NCBI GenBank assembly: GCA_026988115.1
Contig: JALSLV010000095.1
Location: 1 to 41,760 of the forward strand
Direction of reading: 5' to 3'
Length of the DNA stretch: 41,760 nt
DNA from: Lysobacterales bacterium
GTDB taxonomy: Bacteria > Pseudomonadota > Gammaproteobacteria > Xanthomonadales > Marinicellaceae
Positions within the stretch are counted from its first letter, which is position 1; the number at the start of each line of letters is the position of its first letter. The position numbers and the translations under genes are program-made. Shown here piece by piece: positions 1 through 6,627 of this stretch. The notes under the pieces were generated by a model. That model was not told the DNA's origin. It ran no database searches and worked only from the letters and a program-made list of their open reading frames with translations.

Positions 1-381
1 TTGCTTATATGATTTTATTTCCTTACGAGCAAAATCGGTAATCACTTCCTCATGAGTGGGGCCAAAACAAAAATCACGACCCGCACGGTCTTTAATTTTT
101 AACAATAAAGCGCCGTACTTATCCCAGCGACCCGTTTCTTGCCACAATTCTGCGGGTTGAATCGTTGGCATAATCATTTCCAAACACCTTGCTTTATCCA
201 TTTCTTGGCGAACAATTTTTTCGATATTGCGTAAAACCCTCAAGCCCAACGGTGTCCAAGTGTACAAACCAGAACCTAAACGGCTCAACATGCCTGTTCT
301 AATCATTAAACGGTGGCTGACAAGTTCTGCATCAGCAGGCGTTTCTTTGCGAGTTTGTAAGTGAAATTGAGAAGTTCTCAC
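1..381 (-). CDS. proS: Prolyl-tRNA synthetase, N-terminal part (cut by the window edge)
   Basis: Charges tRNA-Pro with proline in the cytoplasm. The 127 visible residues begin [20 protein letters not shown] and continue through [17 protein letters not shown] and [15 protein letters not shown]; the last is class II synthetase motif 2 as found in bacterial ProS. The alignment with E. coli ProS is nearly gap-free from residue 1, which fixes the start as the GTG at 381-379; no ATG lies in frame upstream. The rest of the roughly 570-residue protein lies outside the window. The next gene, at 514, is divergent, so the 132 bases between them should hold both promoters. Nothing odd is visible. Confidence 0.95.
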   Translation of the reverse strand, partial: MRTSQFHLQTRKETPADAELVSHRLMIRTGMLSRLGSGLYTWTPLGLRVLRNIEKIVRQEMDKARCLEMIMPTIQPAELWQETGRWDKYGALLLKIKDRAGRDFCFGPTHEEVITDFARKEIKSYKQ

Positions 382-475
382 GGCAATAAAATCCAATAAT
401 AGTTAAAAACGCTATGATAACGCACCACGTAATACTTGTTAACAGATTTTATCATTCTAGCAGGCTTTCGCAGGT

Positions 476-481
476 TATAAT
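476..481 (+). promoter_or_regulatory. Possible -10 box for the exported protein gene at 514
   Basis: A perfect TATAAT lies 32 bases before the ATG at 514, and an AAGGA ribosome binding site follows seven bases before that ATG. No good -35 box sits at the right distance, so the call rests on the -10 hexamer and its position in the divergent proS intergenic space. Confidence 0.4.
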
Positions 482-513
482 GAATTCTTATAAAATTAGT
501 TTGAAGGAAATCA

Positions 514-1095
514 ATGAAAAACTTATCAATTATTACTCTATTAATTATTGCCAATAGTGCTTGGTCACAAACCTGTACTTATAAACAAGCACAAAACAAA
601 ATGCTGGAATTTAACAACATGATGCAAGTCTTTAATCGAGAATTTATTGCTCAAATGCAAAAAACAGGCGATTCTACTCCAGCATTAGAAAAAAAGCGTT
701 TAGCGATGGCAGAAGAATCGGCAGCCGTTGGCATTATGCTGAGCGAAGAATTTGATAAAAACAACAACATTCAATATGGCGATGCTGTCAATCCAGAAAT
801 ATGCACACAATACGATGCATTAATGAAAAAGTTTGCACCAAAAGGTTATAAAGCTGTTGCGGCAGATGCCCAGCAAAAGCCTGCAAGTGCCTCCTGCACC
901 ACGACAACATTGTGGGAACGGTATGGTAAAGCCATTCAAAAACAACAAAAACTCAATGAGCAAGGAAAAATCACCAAACCAGAAGTCACTCAATACATGG
1001 AGATTTCAACTTATGTCGGTCAATACGCCACAACCGACTTAGCTAAGGCTTGTGAATACCTCAAAAAATTTGAGGATAAACTAAATGCTGAATAA
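514..1095 (+). CDS. Exported helical protein with two cysteine-bracketed halves, function unknown
   Basis: 193 residues. An N-terminal signal peptide (residues 1-19, ending SAWSQ) predicts export to the periplasm. I recognise no named family. The mature part has exactly four cysteines, near residues 21, 97, 127 and 179. They bracket two similar alpha-helical halves, each beginning with Cys-Thr and ending with a Cys-x(2,3)-Tyr-x(1,2)-Leu-(Met)-Lys-Lys-Phe pattern, so the protein looks like an internal duplication with one disulfide per half. That duplication is my reading by eye. A good AAGGA ribosome binding site precedes the ATG. A thioredoxin-like exported protein follows 257 bases downstream, which would suit a disulfide-containing partner, but nothing proves a link. 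Confidence 0.75.
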   Translation: MKNLSIITLLIIANSAWSQTCTYKQAQNKMLEFNNMMQVFNREFIAQMQKTGDSTPALEKKRLAMAEESAAVGIMLSEEFDKNNNIQYGDAVNPEICTQYDALMKKFAPKGYKAVAADAQQKPASASCTTTTLWERYGKAIQKQQKLNEQGKITKPEVTQYMEISTYVGQYATTDLAKACEYLKKFEDKLNAE

Positions 1096-1352
1096 AAGAG
1101 GCCTTTGCATAACTCTTGAAAATTAAACGGTAAGTGGGATTTATCCCACTCAAACCATTCCTGAGAAGCGTGGGTTAAAACCGACAATCCAACCAAAGTA
1201 AATTCTCTAACAACACAGATGACAACCAATCTTTGGATTAGGTGAGCCTTGTCCATCGGCAGGGTTAATATTTAATCGTATTTAGGCGAGTTGCATGAGT
1301 TGAATTAAACTCTCTGTTATACTGCTTGGATTTATTAATCACGGATAAATTT

Positions 1353-1796
1353 ATGAAGTCTTTATTGCTTTTATTGCTTATATCAACACCTCTGTTTGCA
1401 GGTGATTTTACTATTCTGGAAGAGAAAAAATCTAAAACTGATTTATTAACAGTAATGCAATCGCATGTCAAAAAAGCCAAAGAGCTCAAGCAAAAACTAT
1501 TTATCCAAATAACCGCCACATGGTGTGGTCCATGCAAGCGCCTACAAGCCGCCATGCCAGACAATTTGATGCAAGATGCCTTTGCAGGAACTTATATTGT
1601 GAAGCTAGATGCCGACGAATGGGAAGATGATTTTTCACAAATCAACATTAAAATTAAAGCCGTTCCTGTCTTTTTTAAAGTGAACAGCAAAGGAAAAGCC
1701 ACAAAATACAGCCTAGACGGCGGAGCATGGGCAGAAGATATTGCCATAAATATGGCGCCACCGCTCAAGACATATTTTAACCAAGAAACGAGATAA
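1353..1796 (+). CDS. Exported thioredoxin-fold protein
   Basis: 147 residues from the ATG at 1353. An in-frame TTG at 1326 would add nine residues before the signal sequence, so the ATG is preferred. The signal peptide (1-17, MKSLLLLLLISTPLFAG) points to the periplasm. The thioredoxin active site ATWCGPCKR is intact, and a Val-Pro about 60 residues later (KAVPVFFKV) fits the conserved cis-proline loop. It should reduce, oxidise or isomerise disulfides of exported proteins; the substrate is unknown. It is not a DsbA, because the redox motif is CGPC and the helical insertion is missing. The gene lies just left of the first attC-like site, so it could be a gene-cassette ORF in the usual orientation (inference). 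Confidence 0.85.
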   Translation: MKSLLLLLLISTPLFAGDFTILEEKKSKTDLLTVMQSHVKKAKELKQKLFIQITATWCGPCKRLQAAMPDNLMQDAFAGTYIVKLDADEWEDDFSQINIKIKAVPVFFKVNSKGKATKYSLDGGAWAEDIAINMAPPLKTYFNQETR

Positions 1797-1821
1797 TCTA
1801 TTTTAGAGATCTTTGCTCATT

Positions 1822-2042
1822 CCAACAAACGGTTCAGATTGTGGCTAGGAGCTTGTCCGAGAATAGGAATCGTCATGAAGGGAAGCTGGGTTAAGGGCGA
1901 TTTATCGCTTTTTTGAGGAGAATAGCACGGCTATTTGACGAAAAAAAGCGGGAAATGGCACAAATCCAGCTTTTTTGTAATAGATTTTCTATTCTCGGAG
2001 AAGCTCCTAGTTCCTCACACAATCTAATCTTGTTCGTTAGGT
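1822..2042 (+). other. Integron attC-like site 1 (interrupted)
   Basis: The ends have the architecture of an integron attC recombination site. On the left is CCAAC (1822-1826), a spacer, then AGATTGTG (1836-1843). On the right is CACAATCT (2018-2025), a spacer, then GTTAGGT (2036-2042), which fits the GTTRRRY core. The two arms pair with each other. At 221 bp it is longer than classical attC sites (about 57-141 bp), because a 166-bp hairpin element occupies the loop (see 1845-2010). The stop codon of the antisense toxin gene lies inside the right core. No integrase gene is visible. Moderate confidence; a fortuitous extension of the inner inverted repeat is the alternative. Confidence 0.45.
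1845..2010. repeat. MITE-like hairpin element with 22-bp terminal inverted repeats
   Basis: The terminal repeats at 1845-1866 and 1989-2010 are 22 bp with one mismatch (CTAGGAGCTT[G/C]TCCGAGAATAG). Further nested pairing lies inside: AAGCTGG with CCAGCTT, CGCTTTTTT with AAAAAAGCG, and AATAGC with GCTATT around the centre near 1928. The whole 166 bp can fold into one long hairpin. There is no ORF, so it is a non-autonomous element or a structural repeat. It sits between the thioredoxin-like gene and the toxin gene, in the apical region of the attC-like site. No target duplication is obvious. Confidence 0.65.
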
Positions 2043-2348
2043 GATTTTTCTTGCATTAAGGAGATATTTGTGCAATTTTCTTTCGCTTCGCATAACGTAA
2101 AGTATATAGACTTTATCCCCTTCAATGCGATAAAAAATACGGAATGGATTTACAATAATTTCTAAATATCTTGATTTGTTAAATTCAGGTGGTTTTCGCC
2201 CGGACTCTGGAAACTGTTCAAGACGATCGGTACTAGAGAAAACTTTTTGTACTAGATTAATAGCTGCACTTGGTTTATCAAGAGCTATATACTCAGCCAT
2301 TGCATTAAGCTCAGATAGAGCTGGCTCGGTCCATATTACTTGAGCCAT
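2037..2348 (-). CDS. RelE/ParE-superfamily toxin
   Basis: 103 residues with the layout of a ParE/RelE toxin: an N-terminal beta strand (AQVIWTEPALSELNAMAEYI), a helical hairpin, the LEQFPESGRKPPEF segment, and a C-terminal sheet with YRIEGDKVYILYVMRSERKL. Family members poison DNA gyrase (ParE) or cleave mRNA on ribosomes (RelE). The FPESGR segment and overall look favour the ParE side, but the target cannot be told from sequence. It overlaps the 3' end of the upstream antitoxin gene by 13 bases, the usual coupling in type II modules. Its TAA stop falls inside the GTTAGGT core of the attC-like site, consistent with a cassette-borne module in reverse orientation. Confidence 0.85.
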   Translation of the reverse strand: MAQVIWTEPALSELNAMAEYIALDKPSAAINLVQKVFSSTDRLEQFPESGRKPPEFNKSRYLEIIVNPFRIFYRIEGDKVYILYVMRSERKLHKYLLNARKIT

Positions 2349-2593
2349 TTACTCATTTTATCTTTTGCTTCTTCTTGGGTATAAATACGGTTTTCTAAAA
2401 TAGCCGTTTCACCTTTGGCTATTCCATCCAAGATTTCCATTCGATTTTTCATCATTTCATAATCCTGAACATCAACAAGATAGGCTGAAGGTTGGCCATG
2501 TTCGGTAATAAGGACAGGCTCTTTTGAATCATGTAATTCAGCCAATATTTTGGTGGCCTGGCGTTTTAAAGTGGTAACTAATTCAGTTTTCAT
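2336..2593 (-). CDS. Phd/YefM-type antitoxin
   Basis: 85 residues. The N-terminal Phd/YefM fold is clear: an initial strand and helix (MKTELVTTLKRQATKILAEL), then EPVLITEHGQPSAYLVDVQDYE, which is the hallmark of this antitoxin family. The acidic/basic C-terminal tail (about 55-85) should wrap and neutralise the toxin encoded just downstream. Family antitoxins also bind an operator through the N-terminal domain and repress their own operon. A palindrome suited to that lies immediately upstream at 2596-2615. Antitoxin first, toxin second and a short overlap are the standard arrangement. Confidence 0.88.
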   Translation of the reverse strand: MKTELVTTLKRQATKILAELHDSKEPVLITEHGQPSAYLVDVQDYEMMKNRMEILDGIAKGETAILENRIYTQEEAKDKMSKWLK

Positions 2594-2595
2594 AA

Positions 2596-2629
2596 AGTGA
2601 TACTATACTATCACTTACGGGTTTGCAAG
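2596..2629 (-). promoter_or_regulatory. Promoter and autoregulatory palindrome of the toxin-antitoxin operon
   Basis: AGTGATA (2596-2602) and TATCACT (2609-2615) form a perfect 7-bp inverted repeat three bases upstream of the antitoxin ATG. On the minus strand a TTGCAA -35-like hexamer (2623-2628) precedes TATAGT/TAGTAT -10-like hexamers within the palindrome. A repressor bound here would block RNA polymerase, as expected for Phd/YefM autoregulation. Confidence 0.6.
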
Positions 2630-2641
2630 AATTTTTTTATA

Positions 2642-2772
2642 GCTAACGTTTTGCTAAAAGGCTTGCCGATTTATCACAACAAACCAACAATTAAATATAA
2701 GGTTAAACAATGTTACACAACTATGAGAGAATCCCCAAATAAGTCAAATCTGTTTTAAGCAACTTGTTAGAG
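2642..2772 (+). other. Integron attC-like site 2
   Basis: The left end reads GCTAAC (2642-2647), spacer GTT, then TTGCTAAAA. The right end reads TTTTAAGCAA (2753-2762), spacer CTT, then GTTAGAG (2766-2772). Reverse-complemented, the right arm is CTAAC + AAG + TTGCTTAAAA, so R and L boxes pair on both sides of a three-base unpaired spacer, with one extrahelical base in the L arm. That is the attC pattern, and the 131-bp length is in range. The last core base is G where Y is expected. It has the same orientation as site 1 and bounds the toxin-antitoxin segment on the other side. The restriction gene stop codon lies five bases beyond it. Confidence 0.5.
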
Positions 2773-2776
2773 TTTT

Positions 2777-3751
2777 TTATGCCGAGAAGTCCATATAGTA
2801 ATTCTCTTCATCTATCTTGTAAAAATCTATATCGGTTCTTCCATAACTCGTTAAGTCCTCCATAGTTACCAAACTACCATTAGCAACACCCAGCCTAAAC
2901 CTAAAATATTCACCAAGTAGGCTATTATTTTGAGGAGTATGAATTGCTTTCCCATTCTCCTGCGCTCTAGTGCAAATTAATATTTTTCCATCATCGGTAT
3001 GAATTGTAAAATGCTGTGCAACTGGTGGGAAAAAATCTGTGCTGTACACATTCACCTTTAAGGGTATGTATGCTTGATTAGGTTCGCGGTTATCTCTTTG
3101 CCCCCAGTTTAAACCGGATCTTTGTGATATTTCTCCTGACCTATTAATTAAAGAGATTAACTCATGTTCTAAACCCATTGTTGCATCATATTCTGCCGTT
3201 TCTTCCTCGACAGAAACTTTTGTGGAATTTATTGCTCGATTATCATTATAAAGTGTAATAACTTCTTCTGCGTCTTGATGATTACAATAAATTGACTCAT
3301 CAATTAATGATTTGTAATAATTATAAGCTGATATAGGGTCACATTTTGTTGCTACTTCTTTCTGTGAATTGCCAATAAAGGCTTGCTGTGAATAGTTTGC
3401 AGAACCTGCAAATGCTGTTGTTGGTACTCCATCTTTAACCCATGTATATACTTTTGAGTGAACAGGTGGGTGGTTTATCAAGTAACTACAGTTGAAATTA
3501 CCTGATAAGTCATTTTCTACTAATGATTGAAAACCACGATGATTAGTTTTTGATAGACCGTCTCTGCAAGTCATTCCGATTATTAAATTAATATTAATAT
3601 TTGAATTTTGTTCTTTAAGTTTTTCTGCATGGTGGAACACCATTGCAGAAGAAGCATAGCCAGAAATAATATATAAATCACTTGCTCCGTTCCTAGCAGG
3701 ATTTAAAAGTACCTCTGAAAATAAATCATCCGAAAGCAAGACATCGCTCAT
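2777..3751 (-). CDS. NgoFVII-like restriction endonuclease (PLD fold)
   Basis: 324 residues. It carries a single phospholipase-D-type catalytic motif: His98-Ser-Lys100 (PPVHSKVYTW), followed by Gly116-Ser117-Ala-Asn119 (FAGSANYSQ). That motif, the N-terminal DLYIISGYAS strand and the C-terminal DNA-recognition-like half match the NgoFVII family of type II restriction enzymes. PLD-type nucleases cut DNA through a covalent phosphohistidine and act as dimers sharing one active site. The start overlaps the end of the methyltransferase gene by 26 bases, so the two are co-translated with protection made first. Target specificity cannot be read; NgoFVII itself is known for GC-rich sites, but transfer of that specificity would be a guess. 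Confidence 0.85.
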   Translation of the reverse strand: MSDVLLSDDLFSEVLLNPARNGASDLYIISGYASSAMVFHHAEKLKEQNSNININLIIGMTCRDGLSKTNHRGFQSLVENDLSGNFNCSYLINHPPVHSKVYTWVKDGVPTTAFAGSANYSQQAFIGNSQKEVATKCDPISAYNYYKSLIDESIYCNHQDAEEVITLYNDNRAINSTKVSVEEETAEYDATMGLEHELISLINRSGEISQRSGLNWGQRDNREPNQAYIPLKVNVYSTDFFPPVAQHFTIHTDDGKILICTRAQENGKAIHTPQNNSLLGEYFRFRLGVANGSLVTMEDLTSYGRTDIDFYKIDEENYYMDFSA

Positions 3752-4829
3752 CTCGATACTCCAGTTTTATATTGTTATCTATTGATTCATATTCAACACT
3801 AGCAAATGTTTTCAAGAGTGAATCAAATATTATTTTTACACCTTGGGATGGCACAGCCATTCCAATTTGTTTTCTTACGCTTTCTTTAGAACCAAGAAAA
3901 ACAAAGTCATCAGGGAATGTTTGCAACCTTGCCCTTTCCCTATTTGTTAAAGCTCTATTTTCTGACCAGTGATAAACGTGAGTGCCACCTCCACCGCTAC
4001 CTGTAACTGTATACGATGGTTTTTCAGGATGTAGCCTTTTATAGATTTGACTTATTTTTGCACCTTTAACATTTAACTCTAAACCTTTAGGAAGATTAGC
4101 ATTAAATGCATTTTCTCCAGCCTTGATATACTTTAAGCGTTCGATGACTTGCGACGCATGTCTAGTTCGTTCATTATTTGGTGCACCTTCAAGAATAGGG
4201 GGATTCTCGATAGCTGTCCGTGATGTATTATCAATGTCTTTGTAAGGAAAAGGTGAAGGTACTTTAAATTCTTTTTCTAAATCATTTCGAATACCAATTA
4301 TTATTATTCTATGACGTGCTTGTGGTACACCATACTCTTCAAATTTGTAAAGATGTGGTGTAATGGTATAACCAGAATCTTCTAGCTCTTTTAGTATTGT
4401 TTTAAAAGCATTTCCTTCATTTGAATTTCTTAAACCACCCACATTTTCTGCTAAGAACCACATAGGTTTAAATTTTTTCAAAGCTTTAACACCATAGCTG
4501 TACAAAGGGCCAAATGTCCCATTTATGCCTTTTTGTTCACCTACCATACTAAAGTCATTGCAAGGGAATCCGAAGGCTAGCCCATCAATATCAGATATAT
4601 TTTGAAGCTTATTAAAATCTAATTTTCGTATGTCTTTGCAAACAACACTGTCACTTTTTCCATTGCAAATATTGTGAGCAAAAGTATCACAAGTATCTTT
4701 ATCGTAATCAGTTGCCCAAGCGTGTTCTATACTAAATTCTTCGCCATTATCGGCTGTAGCTTTAGCCACTTTTGCTGCATAACCAATACCGCCTGGGCCG
4801 CTGAAAAGCTCTCCAATTTTAAATTTCAT
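3726..4829 (-). CDS. DNA (cytosine-5) methyltransferase of the restriction-modification pair
   Basis: 367 residues. It methylates cytosine at C5 using SAM and should protect the host from the adjacent nuclease. The conserved motifs appear in order: motif I GELFSGPGGIG, motif IV GFPCNDFS (catalytic Cys at about 90), motif VI ENVGG (about 128), motif VIII QARHR (about 170), the target-recognition region about 190-300, then motif IX RERARLQTFPDDF and motif X QIGMAVP. The ATG at 4829 is chosen over an in-frame TTG at 4841 because GAGG lies eight bases before the ATG and the protein then begins MKFKIGELF, normal for Dcm-type enzymes. First gene of the operon; its promoter must lie in the long gene-free stretch upstream. 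Confidence 0.93.
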   Translation of the reverse strand: MKFKIGELFSGPGGIGYAAKVAKATADNGEEFSIEHAWATDYDKDTCDTFAHNICNGKSDSVVCKDIRKLDFNKLQNISDIDGLAFGFPCNDFSMVGEQKGINGTFGPLYSYGVKALKKFKPMWFLAENVGGLRNSNEGNAFKTILKELEDSGYTITPHLYKFEEYGVPQARHRIIIIGIRNDLEKEFKVPSPFPYKDIDNTSRTAIENPPILEGAPNNERTRHASQVIERLKYIKAGENAFNANLPKGLELNVKGAKISQIYKRLHPEKPSYTVTGSGGGGTHVYHWSENRALTNRERARLQTFPDDFVFLGSKESVRKQIGMAVPSQGVKIIFDSLLKTFASVEYESIDNNIKLEYRDERCLAFG

Positions 4830-5132
4830 GCTGAACCTCAATACAATATTTTAGCTACCCATAGTACATGAACTTTAAATTAAAAGCAGTATTCATTGTA
4901 CGCTTTTTGTTTTTTTTTTGGAATTAATCTAAAAACAGAATTTTCACCCCTCGTTTTTAGAAGTTTTTAATGATAAAAATAGGATATGGTCATTTTAGGC
5001 TTCAAAGTACAACTTAGTATATATGCATTAGCACCATATATCGTTGTTAATTCATGTTTATTTTTAGTGTTTTTCATGGTTTTCTATCGTATCACAGTTG
5101 TTTTCGGAATAAAAGCATCCCAATTATTATCG

Positions 5133-5175
5133 AGTCACTGGATTCCTGTTCTTGCTTTGGCTCGGCTGGAATGAC
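5133..5175. repeat. REP-like palindrome
   Basis: GTCACTGGATTCC on the left and GGAATGAC on the right form a degenerate stem. This is the widespread proteobacterial dispersed repeat type in which GTCATTCC and GGAATCCAGTGAC face each other. The middle is eroded. Confidence 0.5.
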
Positions 5176-5261
5176 ATAGGGTGTTTTTATAAATCGTGAT
5201 TCCACTTCGCGGTATTATTTTGCAAAGGAGAATATGAGGACACTTTTGCCTTGAATTATAA

Positions 5262-5360
5262 AGAGTGAGGAAAGTCCTCAGGGGCAGGGACTTTAGTCCC
5301 GTTGTTTAAAAGACGGACTAAAAGTCCGAACCCCGCTCACTCTTGAGCAGGGACTTTAGT
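5262..5360. repeat. Nested palindromic repeat (BIME-like)
   Basis: The outer stem is AGAGTGAG (5262-5269) with CTCACTCT (5336-5343). Inside it GGGG (5281-5284) pairs with CCCC (5331-5334), and GGGACTTTAGTCCCGT faces ACGGACTAAAAGTCC. A third partial copy of the GGGACTTTAGT unit follows at 5350-5360. The copies are convergent and divergent versions of one short unit, which is typical of bacterial interspersed mosaic elements. Confidence 0.6.
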
Positions 5361-5471
5361 TCTTTTATCATTGTTGCTTTTATTCTTCTCGAATAAAGAT
5401 GGCTGTAGCCTTTATTAAAATTTCATTATTTCTTTTTGCTCGCCATAATTTCTTTTGTAGCTCCTGAAATT

Positions 5472-6068
5472 TCAATCTATCATCGCCTTATAGCCCACAT
5501 AATAATTAACCGCATTTCTGCTGTGTTCGGAGTAAAACCATTGTTTGCTTTTTTTGCTGTAGGCAAAGGCGTGTTTACTGCGTTTGCCTTGTTTGGCATT
5601 TTCAAGTAAATTGCCTGCGGCATAGTAGAGTTCGCAAAATTCAAAGCTTTGCAGGGTGAATGTTGTCTTGTTTGATGTAAATTTATCGCCTTGTTTGAGC
5701 ATCCACAGGTTTTTATCTGGTAAGTGGTGTGTTTTACGGTAAAAGATAAGGTGATTATCTTTGTCAATTAATTTGGCGTATCCGTGGGTCGCTGAATAGA
5801 CCTGATAAACGATAAAATGACTGTCTCCACAAGCATGGTCTACATAAGCCGTTAGGGTAAATGTTATGCCTTGAAAATCGATTTTTTGACCGATGCTTAG
5901 TTGCGTATTTTGTTGTCTGTGAGTGAAGCTGTAAAGTGCTTTGAAGTTGTTTTTGAAGTCCATTACTGTGCCACAGTACTGGCAAATCAAATTTTTACTG
6001 CGGGCACTATTGCCCAATAGTGTTAAAGGTGCGTGGCATTTTTTGCAGTTTATGGAATTAATTTTCAT
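5472..6068 (-). CDS. Zinc-ribbon protein with DUF4178-like domain (third gene of helicase operon)
   Basis: 198 residues. The N-terminal zinc ribbon is CKKC (8-11) with CQYC (29-32). It is followed by a beta-rich region of DUF4178 type (about 55-198): LSIGQKIDFQGITFTL, then YAKLIDKDNHLIFYRK, LKQGDKFT, FCELYYAAGNLL, and a final YYVGYKAM. DUF4178 has no settled biochemical role and often accompanies membrane-associated systems. The ATG overlaps the end of the upstream zinc-ribbon gene by 11 bases, indicating translational coupling. It resembles that upstream protein in architecture (ribbon plus beta domain), so the two probably arose by duplication. No signal peptide or membrane segment is visible. 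Function unknown. Confidence 0.75.
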   Translation of the reverse strand: MKINSINCKKCHAPLTLLGNSARSKNLICQYCGTVMDFKNNFKALYSFTHRQQNTQLSIGQKIDFQGITFTLTAYVDHACGDSHFIVYQVYSATHGYAKLIDKDNHLIFYRKTHHLPDKNLWMLKQGDKFTSNKTTFTLQSFEFCELYYAAGNLLENAKQGKRSKHAFAYSKKSKQWFYSEHSRNAVNYYVGYKAMID

Positions 6069-6627
6069 GGTGTGCTTGTGTTTTTGAGTCTATTTCAAAA
6101 GCATCCAACCACCTGCCTTGCTGATAATAAATGCTGTTGTTTTCAAAGGATAAAATAATCAGTTCTGCGGCTTGATTGCTTAAATAACTTTGTTTATTTT
6201 TATTTTCATTGTTATTTTTTAAGGCTCGTTTTTGTGTGACTAACCAGTGTTTTTCGAATAATTTTATTTGCGAATTGGGCAATAAAGTATGCCAATTTAG
6301 TTTTTCACCACTCTTTTCATCAAGCTTTGGTTGAGTGGTTTTAACAAGGGCAATGTCTTCGTCTTCAATCATTAACCAGTAAAGTTCTTTTTGCTCATTT
6401 TGAACCAGATAGTCCACTCGAACACCGTTGTCGTGTGGGTATTTTTGTTGTTTTATGGCGATAAAAGACTGGGACTGAATATAAAAGGTTTTATTCATCT
6501 CTATTAGTGAATCCTGCTTTAATGAGCGTGCTTCAAGCATAAAAGACGAATCGCAATATTGACAGGTGATGAGTGTTTGTTTGGGGTTTTTTATTGCATT
6601 TGAGCAATTTGGGCAATTTATAATCAT
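6058..6627 (-). CDS. Zinc-ribbon protein, DUF4178-like (second gene of helicase operon)
   Basis: 189 residues from the ATG at 6627, which overlaps the helicase stop as TAATG; an in-frame GTG at 6636 would add three residues. The N-terminus has CPNC (5-8) and CQYC (22-25), a rubredoxin/TFIIB-type zinc ribbon. The rest is beta-rich, with ELYWLMIEDED and a C-terminal IYYQQGRWLDAFEID, which recalls DUF4178 domains although it is more divergent than the next protein. There are no membrane segments. The reinitiation-type junction with the helicase suggests fixed stoichiometry and a shared complex (inference). No catalytic residues are recognisable; binding of nucleic acid or of the helicase through the ribbon is possible. 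Confidence 0.72.
   Translation of the reverse strand: MIINCPNCSNAIKNPKQTLITCQYCDSSFMLEARSLKQDSLIEMNKTFYIQSQSFIAIKQQKYPHDNGVRVDYLVQNEQKELYWLMIEDEDIALVKTTQPKLDEKSGEKLNWHTLLPNSQIKLFEKHWLVTQKRALKNNNENKNKQSYLSNQAAELIILSFENNSIYYQQGRWLDAFEIDSKTQAHHEN

Larger units (their letters stand above)
4830..5471. other. Gene-free stretch between the restriction-modification operon and the helicase operon
   Basis: About 640 bases, very AT-rich, with no convincing gene. It contains an imperfect palindrome CTAAAAAC/GTTTTTAG (4929-4936 with 4953-4960) and the two repeat structures listed separately. The promoter of the methyltransferase gene must be near 4840-4900 on the minus strand (a TAAAAT-like hexamer is visible), but I cannot place it firmly. 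A 62-codon ORF at 4986-5174 is rejected. No attC-like right border for the restriction-modification segment is visible here. Confidence 0.6.

Noticed and set aside
411-462. GCTA-TGATAA / TTATCA-TTC-TAGC imperfect palindrome upstream of the gene at 514
   Set aside because: Long loop, interrupted stem and no known regulator match; it could be chance in AT-rich DNA.
1181-1248. Possible third attC-like site (CCAACCAAAG ... CTTTGGATTAGG)
   Set aside because: Only short arms pair, the right core reads GATTAGGT instead of GTTRRRY, and there is no R/L box spacing.
1020-1256. Minus-strand ORF and a GAGGCCTTTGCATAACTC sequence resembling insertion sequence ends
   Set aside because: No transposase motif and no matching opposite end nearby; could be a decayed insertion sequence remnant but cannot be supported.
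4986-5174. 62-codon ORF on the plus strand in the gene-free stretch
   Set aside because: No ribosome binding site, no recognisable motif, and its 3' half runs through a REP-like repeat.
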